The notes beneath the pieces are model-generated. The model ran no database searches, was not told the DNA's origin, and saw only the letters and a program-made list of their open reading frames with translations. A stretch of 61,328 bases of DNA, from contig JAHHHW010000088.1 of the NCBI GenBank assembly GCA_019359115.1, positions 1-61,328 on the forward strand. The letters are read 5' to 3'. Made by a program: the position numbers and the translations under genes. This DNA is from Pelatocladus maniniholoensis HA4357-MV3. GTDB taxonomy: Bacteria > Cyanobacteriota > Cyanobacteriia > Cyanobacteriales > Nostocaceae. Shown here piece after piece: positions 38,335 to 46,492 of the stretch (its first letter is position 1; every line of letters starts with the position of its first letter).

Positions 38335-38809
38335 CAGAAATCTGGGTTAAGCCCATTCCCTTGAAGAGGAACAAGGAGGACACGGGGGACAAGGAAGCAG
38401 GGAGGGGAGTGTGGGGAGAATTATTTAATAAGTCTCTTCCCAATCCCCAATCCCCTTATCCCCATCCATGACTTTGGTCACGTACCAGTTTGTGACCTTT
38501 GCACCATGTAATTGCTGAAAGTAATTTATACGATATGTTTATTATCCTTCTTGCAGAAGCCGGGCCAAGGGGAAACAACGAGGGAAGTGTAAAGGGAAAT
38601 AGGAAAAAGGAGATAGATCTAAAATTTAAAACCTTTATCCCTTAACCCTTCACCTTTTCCCTTCTTGATTTACCCTTGAACCGTTTCCCAATTGCTAGTA
38701 AACAAGAATAAGTACTTAGACAGAATTAATTACATATTGTTTTTCTATATCCCTGTTCCCTGTTCCCCATTTCCCATTCCCTCTTCTTTTTACACAAAAA
38801 ATAATAGAA

Positions 38810-40372
38810 ATGGCTTCTAATACATCTAACACTGTAGATTCCTTACCTTCGCTGCCAAATATCAAAAAAAGAGTCAAAATTACTTGGTTTCCGTGGCTAG
38901 CCATTCTCTTACTAATAGGTGCTATTAGTTTCCTCGTCTATCGCCAACTAGTTGTTGTTCCCACTCAGGAAGCTAGAAGCAAAACTTTAACACTTCCTGT
39001 AGAAAGGCAAACTTTACCAATAAAGGTTTCTGCCAATGGTACCGTAAAACCGGAACGGTTAATCAACATCAGTCCTAAAAACTCAGGCATACTGAAAAAA
39101 CTTTTAGTTCAGGAAGGAGATACAGTCAAACAGGAGCAAATACTTGCTTACATGGATGACTCAAATCTTCAAGGACAACTCATCCAAGCCCAAGGACAAC
39201 TGGCACAAGCCCAGGCAAATCTACAAAAGGCAGAAGCAGGAAATCGTCCCCAGGATATTGGCCAATCACAAGCGCAACTAGATGAAGCACTAGCAAATCT
39301 ACGTAAAGCCGAAGCAGGAAATCGCACTCAAGATATTGCCCAAGCAGAGGCACGCTTAAAACAGGCTCAAGCTACTTTGAGTAAGGCAGACGATGATCTG
39401 CGCCGCAATCAGGAACTCTACAATGATGGGGCTATTTCTCTGCAAACTGTAAATCAAAAACGTGCAGATCGCGACAGCGCCCAAGCCCAAGTCAATGAAA
39501 CCCAACAGGCTTTAGCATTGCAAAAAGCGGGATCGCGTCCCGAAGATATTCAGCAATTACAAGCTGTGGTAAAGCAAAGACAAGAAGCTTTAGCATTATT
39601 AAAAGCAGGTTCACGCCAAGAAGATATTAAAGCTTCCCGTGCCGCAGTCACTTCTGCTCGTGGTTCGCTGCAAAATATTCAAGCCCAAATTAATGACACG
39701 ATTATCAAATCACCTTTTGATGCTGTTGTCACTAAAAAATATGCTGACCCTGGTGCTTTTGTAACTCCTACAACTTCAGCCAGTTCTGTTTCCTCAGCAG
39801 TATCTTCTTCAATTTTGTCCTTGGCTTCTACTAACCAGGTTGTCGCAAATATAGCTGAGACTAATATTGCTCAAATCCGTCTTGGTCAAAAAGTCACAAT
39901 TACAGCAGATGCTTATCCAGGTAAAACTTTTGAGGGTCGAGTTAGTCAAATTGCTGCTCAAGCCACAGTAGAGCAAAATGTTACTAGTTTTGAAGTGAAA
40001 ATAAATATTACCTCAGACTCGCAAAATTTATTGCGGTCTGGAATGAATGTAGAAACAGAGTTTCAAGTCGGTCAATTACAAAATGCAGTGGTTGTACCGA
40101 CTGCTGCTGTGGTACGACAACAAAATGCTACAGGTGTATTTGTGACTGGAGCAGATAACAAACCTAAGTTTACTCCCATTCAAACTGGTGTGACTGTCAA
40201 TAACTTTACTGAAGTTAAATCTGGCTTGAAAGGTAATGAGAGGGTGTTACTGAGTTTCCCACCGGGTTCACGACCCCAATCAACACCTAGAGGAATGTTT
40301 CCGGGGATGCCTGGTGGTGGTAGAAATAGTGGCAGCAGAAATAGTGGTGGTGGAAGTCCTCCGCCGATGTAA
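38810..40372 (+). CDS. HlyD/MacA-type periplasmic adaptor of an ABC exporter
   Basis: This 520-aa protein has an N-terminal anchor helix (about 27-45, WFPWLAILLLIGAISFLVYR), lipoyl half VKPERLINISPKNSGILKK, and a long alpha-hairpin with repeated KAEAGNRPQDI / LKAGSRQEDI blocks (115-290). The second lipoyl half is NDTIIKSPFDAVVTKK, followed by beta-barrel and membrane-proximal domains. The tail is Gly/Pro/Met-rich and low-complexity. It bridges the permease/ATPase encoded downstream to an outer-membrane TolC-like channel. First gene of a MacA-permease-ATPase operon. Confidence 0.9.
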   Translation: MASNTSNTVDSLPSLPNIKKRVKITWFPWLAILLLIGAISFLVYRQLVVVPTQEARSKTLTLPVERQTLPIKVSANGTVKPERLINISPKNSGILKKLLVQEGDTVKQEQILAYMDDSNLQGQLIQAQGQLAQAQANLQKAEAGNRPQDIGQSQAQLDEALANLRKAEAGNRTQDIAQAEARLKQAQATLSKADDDLRRNQELYNDGAISLQTVNQKRADRDSAQAQVNETQQALALQKAGSRPEDIQQLQAVVKQRQEALALLKAGSRQEDIKASRAAVTSARGSLQNIQAQINDTIIKSPFDAVVTKKYADPGAFVTPTTSASSVSSAVSSSILSLASTNQVVANIAETNIAQIRLGQKVTITADAYPGKTFEGRVSQIAAQATVEQNVTSFEVKINITSDSQNLLRSGMNVETEFQVGQLQNAVVVPTAAVVRQQNATGVFVTGADNKPKFTPIQTGVTVNNFTEVKSGLKGNERVLLSFPPGSRPQSTPRGMFPGMPGGGRNSGSRNSGGGSPPPM

Positions 40373-40466
40373 AGAATTAAAAGGGAACGGGGAGAGGGGA
40401 ACAGGGAAAATGGGGTTTTAGATCTCCTTGGGTTTGTATTTTCAATCAGTATTAAATATAACAAGC

Positions 40467-41738
40467 ATGTTTAAGGCTTTTAATAAGGGTAAAAGTGCTT
40501 ATCAATTGCCAATGACAGAAATCTTGTCAATGGCAGCAGAAGCTCTGTGGAGTAACAAATTACGCACAGGATTAACCATGCTGGGCGTTATTATTGGAAT
40601 TTCCTCAGTAATTGCCATTACTTCTGTGGGTCAGGGTGTACAAAAGGCTACTGAACAACAAATTCAGGCTTTAGGTACAGATATTCTGCAAGTTTTTGCT
40701 GGTTCTGCGAGAAGTGGAAATGTTCGTCAAGGGCTGGGTTCTAGCAGTACTTTAACTTGGGAAGATGCAAAAGCGATCGCTCAACAAGCACCATCAGCTC
40801 AAATTGTTTCTGCTTATTTACAACGCAGCGCACAAGTTGTCTACGCAGGACAGAACACATCCACGACAATTTATGGCACAGATTTGAACTATCCAGATGT
40901 CAGAAACACTCACCCGCAATCAGGGAGATTTTTTAACCAAGACGAACTAAATACCGCCAAGCAAGTTGCTATTTTAGGCCCCACAGTTCAAAGAACGCTA
41001 TTTGGCGAAGGTGTCGATCCCATCGGTGAAAGAATCCGTATTCAAGGAGAAGCTTATGAAGTGATTGGGGTGATGGAACCTAAAGGTTCTCAAGGGCCAA
41101 TGGATCGGGATGATCAAATTTTTATTCCTTTGACCAGTATGTCAGCAAGACTTGTTGGCAACAACGCCTTAAATGGTGTTTCTGTAAATGGGATTTTACT
41201 TAAAGCCAGTAACGAACAGCAACTAGAAGCAGCTCAGTTTCAAGTAACTAACATTTTGCGTCTGCGCCACAACATTTTTCCACCACAAACAGATGATTTT
41301 AGAATTACCAACCAAGCTGATATCGCTAACACCTTTACTAACGTTGTGGGTTTATTCACTGTCATGATAGTAGCGATCGCTGGTATTTCTTTATTCGTTG
41401 GAGGGATTGGAATTGCAAATATTATGCTCGTTTCCGTGGTTGAACGCACACGAGAAATTGGGATTCGCAAAGCACTAGGCGCAACCAATTCTGCTATCCT
41501 CAACCAATTTTTAACGGAAGCGATCGTTATATCTGCTTTCGGAGGAGGTATTGGAATTGCAGGAGGTGTGATCATTGCTGCTGCTGCTGCTGCTATTTTT
41601 AAGTTTCCTTTTGTTGTCTCTCCTTTATCAATCATCGCTGGTTTTGGACTCTCGTTTACAGTTGGGTTATTAGCCGGAGTCATACCAGCACGCAACGCTG
41701 CTAAGTTAGATCCGATTGCTGCTTTGAGGAGTGATTAG
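40467..41738 (+). CDS. MacB/FtsX-type ABC exporter permease
   Basis: This 423-aa permease (from ATG 40467; a TTG at 40428 also opens the frame) has TM1 within NKLRTGLTMLGVIIGISSVI. The large periplasmic MacB-PCD domain (about 55-285) includes WEDAKAIAQQ and ILGPTVQRTLFGEG. Three C-terminal helices follow (about 297-325 with VVERTREIGIRKALGA after them, 345-375, 385-405). The end is PARNAAKLDPIAALRSD, typical of MacB permeases lacking a fused ATPase. The ATPase is supplied by 42392-43054. It probably exports a peptide, lipid or antibiotic with the adaptor upstream. Confidence 0.92.
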   Translation: MFKAFNKGKSAYQLPMTEILSMAAEALWSNKLRTGLTMLGVIIGISSVIAITSVGQGVQKATEQQIQALGTDILQVFAGSARSGNVRQGLGSSSTLTWEDAKAIAQQAPSAQIVSAYLQRSAQVVYAGQNTSTTIYGTDLNYPDVRNTHPQSGRFFNQDELNTAKQVAILGPTVQRTLFGEGVDPIGERIRIQGEAYEVIGVMEPKGSQGPMDRDDQIFIPLTSMSARLVGNNALNGVSVNGILLKASNEQQLEAAQFQVTNILRLRHNIFPPQTDDFRITNQADIANTFTNVVGLFTVMIVAIAGISLFVGGIGIANIMLVSVVERTREIGIRKALGATNSAILNQFLTEAIVISAFGGGIGIAGGVIIAAAAAAIFKFPFVVSPLSIIAGFGLSFTVGLLAGVIPARNAAKLDPIAALRSD

Positions 41739-41821
41739 TGAGGGGATTGGGGATTGAAGTTTTGGGTGGTTTTTTGGAACGCACAGGGAAGCGGAGTGCG
41801 ATCCCTTGTTGGAGTTTTAAC

Positions 41822-42157
41822 TGAGAAGTTTCTCGTTTCAAGTGAGAAGTTTCTTGTTTCAGGTGAGAAGTTTCTTGTTTCAGGTGAGAAGTTTCTTGTT
41901 TCAGGTGAGAAGTTTCTTGTTTTAAGTGAGAAGTTTCTTGTTTCAGGTGGGAAGTTTCTTGTTTTAAGTGAGAAGTTTCTTGTTTCAGGTGAGAAGTTTC
42001 TTGTTTTAAGTGAGAAGTTTCTTGTTTCAGGTGGGAAGTTTCTTGTTTTAAGTGAGAAGTTTCTTGTTTTAAGTGAGAAGTTTCTTGTTTTAAGTGAGAT
42101 TTTTCTCATTTCAAGTGAGAAGTTTCTCGTTTCAGGTGAGAAGTTTCTTGTTTTTAC
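41822..42157. repeat. 21-bp tandem array, sixteen units, inside an ABC exporter operon
   Basis: Sixteen consecutive 21-mers of the form TGAGAAGTTTCTTGTTTCAG + G. Variants are TTTTAAG at the end and TGGGAAG at the start; units 6-11 alternate these in a higher-order pattern. AGAAGTTTCT in each unit is a near-palindrome. It sits in the 650-bp gap between permease and ATPase genes. Both strands are open through it (7-aa repeats such as RNFSLKT), but these are not credible proteins. The rest of the gap shows nothing else. Confidence 0.93.
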
Positions 42158-42391
42158 GAATTTGTCTCTATCGAAATTAAGGAAACAGCTTTTCGGATTG
42201 ATGGAGTTCTGAACCTGAATGTTTTAGTTTCAAGCTTGAAGTTTCGAGTTCTGAACCTAAAGTCCCTATTAATTACCTAAACAAAATTAATTACACATTC
42301 TTCAAGCTGTTAACAGTTCCCTGTTCCTTATTCCCTGAACTTCACGAATGAATTTAATTTTGCCTAACCACTAACAAACAACGATAAAAAA

Positions 42392-43054
42392 ATGATTTGG
42401 ATGGAATCTATTACCAAAGCTTACCAACTTGGGGATGTGCATGTGCCAGTACTCAAGGGAATTAATCTGGCTATTGAGGAAGGGGAATACGTCGCTATTA
42501 TGGGTATGTCTGGCTCTGGGAAATCGACGTTGATGAATATTATCGGCTGTCTGGATCGCCCTACAAGCGGACAATATGTTTTGGAAGGCAGAAATTTGAC
42601 AACCTTTGGTGATGACGAATTAGCATATATTCGCAATCAACGGATTGGTTTTGTCTTCCAACAATTTAATTTATTGTCACGAGCAACGGCGTTAGACAAC
42701 GTTATGCTGCCGATGGTTTACGCTAATATACCAAAGTCAAAACGTCGTCAAAAAGCGATCGCAGCTTTGACTAGAGTCGGTTTAGAAGACCGGATCTTCA
42801 ACCGTCCCAGCCAACTTTCTGGAGGACAACAACAACGAGTGGCGATCGCGCGTGCTTTAGTAAATCGACCCGCTTTAGTTTTAGCAGATGAGCCAACCGG
42901 AGCATTAGACACTAAAACTTCTGAAGAAGTCATGGAATTATTGACAGAATTAAATGACCAAGGAATCACGATTGTGATTGTCACCCACGAACCAGATGTT
43001 GCAGCGCAAACAAAAAGGACTATTCGGGTTCAGGATGGTTTAGTTGTAGATTAG
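42392..43054 (+). CDS. ABC exporter ATPase (MacB/LolD group)
   Basis: This 220-aa ATPase has Walker A GMSGSGKSTLMNI (about 36-48), Q-loop FQQFNLLSRATALDNV, signature LSGGQQQRVAIARAL, Walker B ALVLADEPTGALD and switch His IVIVTHEPDVA. Third gene of the MacAB-type exporter. It may be read from its own promoter because 650 bp containing the 21-bp array separate it from the permease. Its stop codon TAG shares its last two bases with the left end of the composite MITE at 43053. Confidence 0.92.
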   Translation: MIWMESITKAYQLGDVHVPVLKGINLAIEEGEYVAIMGMSGSGKSTLMNIIGCLDRPTSGQYVLEGRNLTTFGDDELAYIRNQRIGFVFQQFNLLSRATALDNVMLPMVYANIPKSKRRQKAIAALTRVGLEDRIFNRPSQLSGGQQQRVAIARALVNRPALVLADEPTGALDTKTSEEVMELLTELNDQGITIVIVTHEPDVAAQTKRTIRVQDGLVVD

Positions 43055-43200
43055 ACCTCTTGCAAAAGTCGAATGAACCCCCCTCAATCCCCCCGTTCAC
43101 GCAGGGTGGTTTCATACGAAAAAAGAAAAATATGGAAGTCTGTATTTATCGTTTTGAAGCATAGATTTTTACCCCTCTCCAAACCTCTCCCCTTATTAAG

Positions 43201-43362
43201 CGCATCTGTACCGCCTCGGAATAAATTCCGAGTCTCATAGCGCAAGTCCTCTTCAGAGGACTCAAAAAAAGTTTGTTCCAGTCCACTTGAGTGGACTTTC
43301 GCTATGAGCCTGGAACTTTAGTTCTAGGCGGGATACAGTTTCAACTTGTGTGTACACCGCAG
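43201..43362. mobile_element. element C' inserted in E (8-bp duplication)
   Basis: 162 bp flanked by TTATTAAG at 43193-43200 and 43363-43370; the empty site CCCCTTATTAAGGGG is seen in the copy at 14811-14967. The right end TGTGTACACCGCAG is the C-family end. The left end CGCATCTGTACC is degenerate. The A-type core lies inside it. Confidence 0.82.
43211..43331. repeat. A-type palindromic element, intact 121-bp copy
   Basis: CCGCC...GGCGG ends, terminal hairpins (CGGAATAAATTCCG and GGAACTTTAGTTC-type), the inverted pair CTCATAGCG/CGCTATGAG, and central palindromes AGTCCTCTTCAGAGGACT and AGTCCACTTGAGTGGACT. Its length matches the reconstructed copy at 1022-1457. Confidence 0.82.
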
Positions 43363-43475
43363 TTATTAAGGGGAGAGGCTTTAAAAGAAGATTTTAATTT
43401 TTCTCTGCTTGTATGAAACCACCCTGCTCAATCCCCCCGTTCACGGGGGGAAGATTTAGTTCCCTCCCCGTAAAC

Positions 43476-43821
43476 CTACCGTGTACACACAAGTCGAATT
43501 TCTTCTTAAATCCCATTGAATTCGGGTGGTCGTTTATTGAATTCGGGTGGTCGTTTATTGAATTTGGGTAGTTGTTTATTGAATTTGGGTAGTTGTTTAT
43601 TGAATTCGGGTAGTTGTTTATTGAATTTGGGTGGTCGTTTATTGAATTTGGGTGGTCGTTTATTGAATTTGGGTAGTTGTTTATTGAATTTGGGTAGTTG
43701 TTTATTGAATTTGGGTAGTTGTTTATTGAATTTGGGTGGTCGTTTATTGAATTCAAGCAGTGGTTAGGGTGAAGTAAAACCCAGATTCTTGAGTAACTTC
43801 AGACTTGTGTGTACACCGTAG
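43476..43821. mobile_element. element C'': 21-bp array between C-family ends
   Basis: 20-bp inverted ends CTACCGTGTACACACAAGTC (one mismatch between ends). The 10-bp duplication CCCCGTAAAC lies at 43466-43475 and 43822-43831. Almost the whole interior is the tandem array at 43516-43767. No coding capacity. Confidence 0.87.
43516..43767. repeat. 21-bp tandem array, twelve units, inside element C''
   Basis: Units are TTGAATTCGGGTGGTCGTTT + A (type 1) or TTGAATTTGGGTAGTTGTTT + A (type 2). Their order is 1,1,2,2,2,1,1,2,2,2,1 and a decayed twelfth, so a five-unit (105-bp) block is itself repeated. Open in several frames but not protein-like. Confidence 0.92.
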
Positions 43822-43889
43822 CCCCGTAAACGCTTAGGGTTAGGGTGGGGTAAAAATATTTTTGCAAGAGGTCTATTGATTTGAGAAAA

Positions 43890-45830
43890 TCAAAAACGCT
43901 GACCGATACCAAAGTGAAATTTGCTTTCACCTTGGTCATTGATACCGTAGTCAGCGCGAATTAAGCCCAAGGGTGAATTAAAGCGTATACCTGCACCGTA
44001 ACCAAAACCAATTCCTGGTTTATCGCGTACTCCTGCTGGATTTCCTAATACAGTGTCACCAGAACCCAAATCAGAAGCGAAGTCACCAAACAAAACGCCA
44101 CCGAAATTTTGCCACACTGGAAAGCGGTATTCTGCGGAAGCTAATACATAACTCCGACCATTACCAAGTTGACCAGAATCATAACCGCGCACAGAATTTG
44201 GTCCACCCAAGTTAAATGTTTGATAAGGCGCTAAATCACCAATCACAGTTCCAGCTTGCAGGTTCACAGCAAATACTTGTGGCTTTTGAGAATCAAATAA
44301 TTTAATTGGCACAAATCGACTATAGTTCGCCTCTAGGCGATTCATCGAAATTTCACCCTTTCCGATGGGAATTGATTGTTCTGTTTTTAAACGTAAAACA
44401 GATCCTTGAGTTGGGTTAGCGGGATTATCTCGGTTGTCTTTGCCAGCAGTAAAAGATACAGTTGTCAAGTCGTCGATGCCTGTACCACTAAAAGATAAAG
44501 GATTACCTTGAGCATCGAAAGGGGTAATTTTGCCATCGCGATCGCGGATGCTAGTACGGCTGTAATTAAATCCTAAGCTGGTATCCCAACTTTCTATTGG
44601 TCGCTGGAATGTTAAACCACCACCAAATTGACCTTCCCGGACTTTATCACCATTGGCTAATTTAATTTCATCATCAAAGGTATTCGATTGTTCGCGATTA
44701 CGAAAAGCACTGATAGTGTAACCAAGGGCGTCGGGATTATTAGCTCGATAGGGACTGGTAAACTTACTATCAAACTGGAGATCACGCGCACCGACTTGGA
44801 GATTGGTACCAAAAGAGTTGTTAACGCCACCAACATTTTGGTCTTGAAACGAAAGACTACCAACCAAACCTTCGTCAGCGTTGTAATTACCTCCCACATT
44901 CACAGCACGTGCGCCCCTTTCCTGAAGTTGGTAAATAACATCTAGCTTCGTTGCATCGCCTTCGAGGGCGACATTCACGCTGTCAAATAAACCTAATTTA
45001 TATAACTGTTGTAAGTCTTGTTTAACTAAATTTTCTTGGAAAAGTTCACCTGGTTTGAGTTTGATTTGTTGGCGGAGAAAATCTGTTTTTGTTCGCCCTT
45101 CTATTGGTTTACCTTGTTCATCTACTGTTTGTCCTTGATCATTAACAAAGCGGAATTTAATATCGCCTACTAATCCTTCTGCGACATTGACACTCAAAAT
45201 TCCTTCGCGATTGGGTGTAATTGATAACACCCGCGCTACTTTGTAACCGTTGTCAGCGTACCATTGATTGATTTGCTCGACTGCTTGCTGTAAGTTAGCA
45301 GGACTAATTGGTTTACCAACTTGAGATTGAAATGGTTTTAAAGCTTGTTGATAGTTAAGGACTTTTGCACCAGAAAATTGAAGCGATCGCACTATGACAG
45401 GTTGCACTTGATAAACTACATTTAAACCTGCTTTGGTACTTTGGCTATTGACGCTAACATTAGCAAATAAACCAGTATCTAAAATTGCTGCCACATCTTG
45501 TTGTAATTGAGTTTGGCTAGTTTCGCCGCCAACTTGGGTTTTAATTATATTGCTAATGATCTGCTGCAATTCTGGTGTCGCACCAACAATTTGTACATCT
45601 GTAGCTGTCACAACTAAATTATTGTTTTGCGAAAACTGCGAAACTACAACTGTTTCCGGTGATGCGATCGCATCTGTTTGTGCAGATGTTACTTCGGTTG
45701 CTTGCACTACTACATTTGTAGTTTTTTGATTCTGTGTGGAATCACTAGTAGGTGCAGCAGTTGCTTGCTGAGTCACATTGCTAGTGGCTAAAGTAGCTAA
45801 AGTAAAAATTGCAGCAGAAGAAATTCGCAT
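43890..45830 (-). CDS. Omp85/BamA-family outer membrane protein
   Basis: This 646-aa protein has a signal peptide and a Thr/Gln-rich linker. Three POTRA domains occupy about 65-310 (DVQIVGATPELQQIISNIIK; LQFSGAKVLNYQQALKPFQS; VGDIKFRFVNDQ). The C-terminal 16-strand surface-antigen barrel contains the L6 motif NSVRGYDSGQLGNG and ends with the outer-membrane Phe (FHFGIGQRF). Three POTRAs are typical of cyanobacterial Omp85, the relative of plastid Toc75. It inserts beta-barrel proteins into the outer membrane. Single minus-strand gene directly downstream of the composite MITE. Confidence 0.93.
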   Translation of the reverse strand: MRISSAAIFTLATLATSNVTQQATAAPTSDSTQNQKTTNVVVQATEVTSAQTDAIASPETVVVSQFSQNNNLVVTATDVQIVGATPELQQIISNIIKTQVGGETSQTQLQQDVAAILDTGLFANVSVNSQSTKAGLNVVYQVQPVIVRSLQFSGAKVLNYQQALKPFQSQVGKPISPANLQQAVEQINQWYADNGYKVARVLSITPNREGILSVNVAEGLVGDIKFRFVNDQGQTVDEQGKPIEGRTKTDFLRQQIKLKPGELFQENLVKQDLQQLYKLGLFDSVNVALEGDATKLDVIYQLQERGARAVNVGGNYNADEGLVGSLSFQDQNVGGVNNSFGTNLQVGARDLQFDSKFTSPYRANNPDALGYTISAFRNREQSNTFDDEIKLANGDKVREGQFGGGLTFQRPIESWDTSLGFNYSRTSIRDRDGKITPFDAQGNPLSFSGTGIDDLTTVSFTAGKDNRDNPANPTQGSVLRLKTEQSIPIGKGEISMNRLEANYSRFVPIKLFDSQKPQVFAVNLQAGTVIGDLAPYQTFNLGGPNSVRGYDSGQLGNGRSYVLASAEYRFPVWQNFGGVLFGDFASDLGSGDTVLGNPAGVRDKPGIGFGYGAGIRFNSPLGLIRADYGINDQGESKFHFGIGQRF

Positions 45831-46049
45831 AATTAATAAAGCCTGATTGACAGGAAGTTAGCTTGTATTTGTTTATCAGAGAATAGACAATGGCGATAAT
45901 ACTAACTACCAGTCCCCTCCGATTGCTTACGGATAGATACGCCATTTATATCTCTTGACCACAAAGACACCTACAAGTAACTTTTTGTTTCTGTTCGTAG
46001 TAAGACCAAGCGTGCTTATGTGGTCGCTAAAGCGCTGACTACGAACCCA

Positions 46050-46481
46050 TTAATTATGATCTTTTCCCTTACGAAAAAACTGCTGTAAAATTTCTCCTGG
46101 TTTTCGATCCCAAGTGTCGATATGCTCGTAAATTAAAGCATCTTGGTTGAGTTTATAAGTAGAATAGCCATTGAAAAATATATGTGCTTTCCAGGGAACA
46201 CGTAACACACCCCGCACAGTCCATGTTGCTAGGATGATATCTTTGGCTGACTGAGATACTTCATGTAAGTCAAAATAAATCTCTGTGAAAAACAAGCGAG
46301 CATGAAAACGTAAAGTCCAGAAGATAATACGGTAATTTAATTTACCTTTAAATTGATTAACTGGGTCTTTGAAATATATATTTTGTGTATAAATATCGTA
46401 GGAAATATCTTTTTCAAATAGTGTCGGTAAATCGTGTCGCAGAGTCTCTATAATCTGATCAATTCGCGATTGATAATCCAC
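46050..46481 (-). CDS. DUF2358 family protein
   Basis: About 143 aa, of the NTF2-like DUF2358 type shared by cyanobacteria and plants. Blocks seen are LPTLFEKDISYDIYTQNIYF, KDPVNQFKGKLNYRIIFWTL, ILATWTVRGVLRVPWKAHIF and IYEHIDTWDRKPGEILQQFF. GTG at 46481 is preferred. It has AGAGG just upstream, begins 12 bp after the previous stop, and avoids a 40-bp overlap implied by the ATG at 46532. Function unknown; SnoaL/NTF2-like folds often form small-molecule or protein-binding pockets. Last gene of the DUF1206-GHL10-DUF2358 run. Confidence 0.85.
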   Translation of the reverse strand: MDYQSRIDQIIETLRHDLPTLFEKDISYDIYTQNIYFKDPVNQFKGKLNYRIIFWTLRFHARLFFTEIYFDLHEVSQSAKDIILATWTVRGVLRVPWKAHIFFNGYSTYKLNQDALIYEHIDTWDRKPGEILQQFFRKGKDHN

Positions 46482-46492
46482 AACTATTGCCT

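Larger units (their letters stand above)
43101..43427. mobile_element. MITE E, copy carrying insertion C'
   Basis: Same 17-bp ends as 14811-14967. The flanking direct repeat TCAATCCCCCCGTTCAC (17 bp) lies at 43084-43100 and 43428-43444, unusually long. Removing 43201-43362 and one 8-bp repeat returns 157 bp, the intact length. Confidence 0.88.
43053..43874. mobile_element. composite MITE D carrying E, C' with A', and C''
   Basis: The outer ends AGACCTCTTGCAAAA and its inverse have a 3-bp duplication ATT on each side. Subtracting E (327 bp) plus a 17-bp duplication and C'' (346 bp) plus a 10-bp duplication leaves 122 bp. That equals the intact copy at 60666-60787. The left end overlaps the stop codon of the ATPase gene. 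Non-coding. Confidence 0.9.

Noticed and set aside
38111-38443. Three overlapping frames across the 38.2-kb array
   Set aside because: Seven-residue repeats (EYQTLVV, RVSNTRR, ILDDECL) in several frames on both strands; a product of the 21-bp period.
41735-42212. 124-aa and 152-aa frames on opposite strands
   Set aside because: Pure translation of the 21-bp array (RNFSLKT / EKFLVSG); no ribosome site or non-repeat domain.
43394-43767. Asn-Pro-rich 120-aa frame (NSINNYP repeats) and 83-aa frame on the other strand
   Set aside because: Both come from the array in element C''; not protein-like outside it.
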